From: Ailanthus altissimus
Taxonomy: Eukaryota > Streptophyta > Magnoliopsida > Sapindales > Simaroubaceae
Direction: 5' to 3'
Assembly (NCBI GenBank): GCA_946807835.1
Contig: OX327712.1
Location: forward strand, 19,672,001 to 19,736,000
DNA: 64,000 nucleotides
This document shows, piece after piece, positions 59,463 to 64,000 of the stretch. The notes under the pieces were generated by a model. That model was given only the letters and a program-made list of their open reading frames with translations, was not told the DNA's origin and searched no databases. Position numbers and translations under genes: made by a program. The first letter of the stretch is position 1; the number at the start of each line of letters is the position of its first letter.

Positions 59463-61559
59463 TAGAGGTAGCAATAAGTAGGTTGGAGCGAGGATCAGTA
59501 TCCCAACCCCATACCCGAATGGTGTGAGAAATTTTCATACCTACCCCATACCCAATTATGTAAGTTGGGTTTAGGATAATGGATCCGCATGGGTACCCAT
59601 ACCCAATTTTTTTATTTTCTTAAATATTTTTTATTTGTATCGATTTAATTTTGTAAAATAATTTTTCACACCGTACAATCATAATATACTAAAAATTATA
59701 AACATCACATGAAAATATAAACTGTATTGAGTTTTTATGTTTTCAATTATTAATTTTAAAAATTAATAACATGAATTAAAATTCAAAAATTACAAACATT
59801 AATGGTTTCTTTGAATTTTGGCATCTAAATCATCATGCTTCATTTGTAATTCAAACATTAAGTCTTTATTAAGATTCTTCGTAAACTTATAACACAAAGT
59901 AAAAGAAATTTTGAGTTAAATGAGTAATGACTAAAAAACTAAGAATGATAATAAAATTATTTACCTCTTTTTTTTTATCCTTTTAATTTTATTTTTCTTC
60001 TTCAACAAATTAGTTCACTCTAATTTGTAAGTAAGTGCATAATATTAAATATAATTAAGGTCCAAATTTCGGCCTGGCTCTAACTAGGGTTGTGAGAGAG
60101 AAATATGTGTTAGGAAGTCCGAGTTTCTTGGTCTTTCTATTACCAAGGGCTAAGTTGGGGGTCTTTTTAGTGGTAGAGAGTTCAAGGACAAACTAAGAGG
60201 GAGCTAAACACCAAATTGGAGTTAAGCGAGTTGAGAGGATCTGAGGAGACCTAAGGAACACAGAGCATATGAGGTTAATGACGGGCGCGGTGGAGTGGCT
60301 AGTGAAGGCCCTCCGACCCTCAAATCAGGTGGGTGTGTTTTGGAGAAAGCTCCCTATGGTTTACTTGCCCTAAAGAAAGTGTAAATATTTCAGAGAAAAT
60401 GAGGAGAGTTTTCTCTTACTAGAAAGAGACTTCAAATTTGGAAAATGTTTAAGTGTCCTTTACCACCTTTCACTTTTTGGAGATAAACTTAAGCTAAGAG
60501 GGTGTCAGTCTAGAGATTTTACTTTAATGACAACACGTGGTGAACTACCATTGGAGAAGAGTCTCTATCATAATGGGTATTTTAAGGAACTTCATAAGAA
60601 GATGCACGAAGATCATTTAACCTCTCCTGATATTTGGAGTACTACGTTTTTGAGACTATCAGCCTTAAGTTGGTAAAACCTGAGTGAATGGAGGAAAATT
60701 CTGACTCTGTCCCCTTCAACTTGGTAGATTTCATGCTGAATTACCAACTACCCTAAACATCTTCTGTTTATTGTGTTAGTATTGGTCAAAGCTCTGAGGT
60801 TTACTAACGTGACACTTACTCATTAGTTCCTTAGAGATTCTCTTATCCAATCTTATTCTTAGGTCTAATAACTAAGTGATGTGGCATCCAAGTGCTCCTT
60901 TAGTGGATCCTATATGTAACGTGACAAGATATGAGTTAGGATGATGTGTATGCCTACTGGTGGGCCCATACTGATGTGGCAAGTACTTGAGTTTCGATTA
61001 TGTGTCATCTGACATTGCTACTAAGTAGCGACATGTGGCATGACTTAGGTCCCACCAGATAGGCTTCATGGGAGAAGTTATAGAGGTCTAAGTATTCAGG
61101 CTCAGACTCAGTTTCACTGATGTAGCATGTTATGGACTAGGCTACTCAAGAGGAAGTCTGAACCTGAGTGATGAACTAGGCTGAGTGGCACCAACCTTTA
61201 CCCCCAACATAATTTTAAAAAATTAAAAAATATATATATTAATAAGAATCTAATTTTTTTTAAATATAATACAAGTAGATTTTATACTTTCAGATTTAAC
61301 ACGTAGCCAACTTTGATTTGTATAAATAAATAATTTTTTTTCACACTAATATTTTTTTATTTTTTTAAAATCAAATATTTTATGGTGGCTTTGAAAAAAT
61401 TAACTTATATCCAAACTCAACTCAAATTTAATTTGGATTTGGATTACTGTATTCAAACATGTCTCATCCTAAAAAAATATCTAAAATACAACTTAAATTA
61501 CTCTCTATTTGAGATAAGTCTCCATAAAATCCAACCCTGTAAAAATTTTGTCACCCCTA
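59463..61559. mobile_element. hAT-like element, unit 3
   Basis: About 2.1 kb between TAGAGGTAGCAA (decayed left end) and TTGTCACCCCTA, flanked by ATTGTGAA and ATTATAAA as in unit 2. Contains the same nested LTR-like repeat (about 60080-61213). No transposase. Confidence 0.6.
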
Positions 61560-62220
61560 ATTATAAAATAAATTTTTGAGTTATATATTAATAATAATAA
61601 TTTCATCTATTTATTATCTTTTTAATTAATAAAGATTAACTAAATAATTTTTTTATAAAAGATTATTACTGAACATATTTTTTGCATGCATAAATATTTT
61701 GTTGAAACGAACTTAATTATAACTACTTCTAACTAGTTATGTGCGTATAAATGATATAAGTCACTTGCCTCTTACCGATAGGGAATGCGTTGTGTGTTCA
61801 TAATCATAAAAAATTTAAGTAAAAATAAAATGTAAAAATTTGTGTTTAATAAATGAAATTTCTCCGTATTTTCATTATACTCTTTTAAAAAACAAATAAT
61901 AATGTTATATAAATAAAACAAATTATGTAGGTCACTTTAACCATATTACAGTCAAATTCTCTCGACTTTAACGAATTATCGCCATCTCTAATTATAATTT
62001 TTACGAGTGAAAATTTTGAACCACTAATTTTTTAGTGATTTTTATTTTTAAATGCCATTTTAGTTCTAGATCATGAATATATACTAATTTAGTTTTCACT
62101 TTTTTATTATATATATTATATTAGTCTTTGTGGGAATATTTTTAATAATTTTTTATTACTATTTTGTCTTTAAATAATTATTATTTTCATCTCTACAAAA
62201 ACGTATATATTAAAAAAGCG

Positions 62221-63255
62221 AGAATCAAATATGCATGGAGTTGGCAGCACTTACACTATAATACAGTTACGATCTAAGGTGACACCACTGAATCAAGACC
62301 CATTCAATCGCTGCAAAACGATTAAGCAACGCCAGTATTATTTACTACATCAGCAAAACAAAATTAAAACGAAAAAAATATGCAAGCAAAAATATTTGTT
62401 ACAAGAGCCAATCTCAAGTCTGACTTACATAGAGCTCTACTTCTGTTTCAGATGTAATGATTAGAATAGAATACAAACGACTGTTTTGTTTGTTTTCTTC
62501 AGTTCTCTTTGATCTCTAATTTACATGCAAAGATGATGAAAGCAACTAAACAACAAAAAATGTGCCTCGAAGAAAACCCAGTTGGGTAGATGAGTTTATC
62601 ATATAAAAATCTCTAAGTATGAAACTTGTCATAAGAAAAATAGGTTTCCACGAAAACTTATTGCTTACATGACTTCCTAGGCAATATCAAACATCATAGA
62701 ACATATATCATGTTATTCCACTAAATGATAGATTTCACAAAGTACCAATCAGTTTAGAGCATAGTCAACAGAGACACTGATTATGCTTAAGACTTCTAAC
62801 TAAATTTCAATGTAGGAAAATATAGAGCAAGGATGAAATAGAAGCATCCAGATGATGTACAGATATTTCCAAGCACAATGGCATTCCTAAGCTTAAATAA
62901 AATTCTTCATTTGGAAAAAAATATAAGAATTGCTCATGTTTAGTGACTCATGCCATTTTATAGATTAATGTTTGAATATGTCATATCAAAACATTTGTTG
63001 TTCCACACAAAACAATACCAACCTAATACGTAATAAATCTACAATGCTTAGATTGGTAACTGCCACAAACAAAGACAAAATACACATTAAACTATAGATT
63101 AAATGCTAAAATTGGTTCATTTTACATACCTCTTAGGTCTAGATCTCACATCTAGAAGATTCATTTTCCCTTTATACATATCCAACAATTGAGAAACTCT
63201 CTCTTGAAATTTGATTACATACCCTTCCATAAATTTTCTCTCCCTAAGTGGTTAC
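62221..63255 (-). other. Low-repeat segment, possible gene 3' part (unit 3)
   Basis: Matches 24635-25660 and 47690-48680. The left half of the segment present in the other units is missing; segment X joins directly near 62220. Holds the exon-like stretch at its right end. Confidence 0.35.
63130..63212 (-). pseudogene. Conserved exon-like ORF of unknown gene (unit 3)
   Basis: Reads KFQERVSQLL then DMYKGKMNLLDVRSRPKR up to a GTATGT donor (63124-63129). Frame and donor kept in all three units; product not recognised. Confidence 0.35.
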
Positions 63256-63315
63256 TGTTAGGATCAGAGTTCCATAAATTTCCTCTCCCTAAGTGGTTAC
63301 TGTTAAGATCAGAGT
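63226..63315. repeat. 45-bp tandem duplication across host/LTR junction
   Basis: 63226-63270 is repeated at 63271-63315 with two differences. Each copy holds the host end CTAAGTGGTTAC joined to the LTR start TGTTA.GATCAGAGT, so the junction itself was duplicated after insertion. Confidence 0.85.
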
Positions 63316-64000
63316 ATGCACAATAAAAAAATTAAGTTTGAATTATGCTCCAAGAGACAAAGTAAAAGGCTTAGATTTTTTTATGTTGAACCGTTCAAGT
63401 ATCCGTTTAACATACTTTTCTTGTGACAACCATAATAATCGAGATCTTCTATCTCGGATAATCTTCTTTCTTAAAATTTGCTTGGCTGGTCCCAAGTCTT
63501 TCATATCAAAGATTTTTTATAGTTCTTTCTTCTGCTGCTCAATCATTTGTACATCTAGGCCAACTATTATCATATCATCAACATATAATAATAGGATGAC
63601 AAATTTCTTACTAAAAAATTATTTGATGTAAACACAAGAATTTACTGCAATTCTTTTATACTCATGATCTATCATGAATAAGTCAAACTTCATGTACTAT
63701 TATCGTGGTGTATGTTTTAATCCATACAGGCTCTTCTTCAATTTACATATTAGATGCTCATTTTCTTTGACTTTGAAACCTTTAGGTTAATTCATATAGA
63801 TTTCTTCTTCTAAATCACCGTGAAGAAATACACTCTTTACACCCATCTATTCAATCTTAAGATCTAGACTGGCTGTTAATCTAAAGATTACTCTGATTGA
63901 AGATATCTTTACCACCGGAGAGAATATTTTGTCGAAATCAATTCCTTTCTTTTATCTAAAGCCTTTTATGACTAATCAAGCTTTATATTTTCCCAAATTT
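63256..64000 (-). mobile_element. Minus-strand copia element, third partial copy
   Basis: LTR start at 63256 (and 63301 in the duplicated junction), then a large deletion that takes it near 63345-63370 straight into reverse transcriptase matching 27090-27900. The catalytic LLLYVDDMIIVG is kept (YVDDM codons at 63571-63585), but stops break the frame. It runs off the window. Confidence 0.8.

Larger units (their letters stand above)
56071..62220. repeat. Array unit 3, single segment X
   Basis: The only X copy in this unit: solo LTR at 57005, conserved block near 58090-58400, hAT-like element at 59463. There is no Y and no second X, so either units 1 and 2 gained them by duplication or unit 3 lost them by recombination between the two X copies. 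No gene seen; the plus frame at 57985-58245 lies in the conserved block. Confidence 0.65.

Noticed and set aside
63293..63631. Plus-strand 112-codon frame
   Set aside because: Antisense to the reverse transcriptase relic of the minus-strand copia element.

Overview
The window looks like an intergenic, transposon-rich stretch of a eudicot plant nuclear genome. It is strongly AT-rich. It holds spliced plant genes with GT-AG introns, Ty1/copia LTR retrotransposons with initiator-methionine-tRNA primer sites, a Mutator-like transposase relic, an hAT-like element, a TIR/MITE-like element and a TRIM. I cannot name the species. The only genes that look functional are two copies of a PR-4 (barwin domain, class II, no hevein domain) defence gene on the minus strand. 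A third copy is broken.

Layout. 1-7160 is an older transposon graveyard: a decayed Mutator-like (MULE) transposase on the plus strand, what looks like its N-terminal part inverted further left, a DUF1985/Ulp1-type gene relic converging on it, and low-complexity repeats. From about 7170 to the end there is a tandem array of three large repeat units. Their PR-4 genes lie at 9293-9755 (broken), 34602-35147 and 54174-54719. The common order, left to right, is: AT-rich 3' flank, PR-4 (minus), PR-4 promoter, TIR element, segment X (solo LTR plus hAT), segment Y, a second X, a low-repeat segment with a conserved unidentified exon, a minus-strand copia element, then a relic of another copia element inside a fragment of a zeta-carotene desaturase (ZDS) gene, then the next unit. 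The third unit has only one X and no Y.

Unit-specific events. In unit 1 a full copia element (9756-15321) replaces the 5' part of PR-4, its promoter and about 3.8 kb, with no target-site duplication. Unit 1 also gained a separate solo LTR (22679-23719) with a perfect 5-bp duplication. Unit 2 has a perfect 3 x 72 bp tandem repeat (40702-40917). At the unit 2/3 junction a TRIM landed in the ZDS exon and then formed an LTR-internal-LTR-internal array. Units 2 and 3 are practically identical over about 1.6 kb centred on PR-4 and its promoter but clearly diverged outside it, which suggests gene conversion of the gene.

There is no operon-like or otherwise obviously new system here. The most informative story is how a defence gene was multiplied together with its transposon neighbourhood, one copy destroyed and the other two kept identical. 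Coordinates of repeat segments were set by eye and may be off by tens of bases. No alignment or database search was run.
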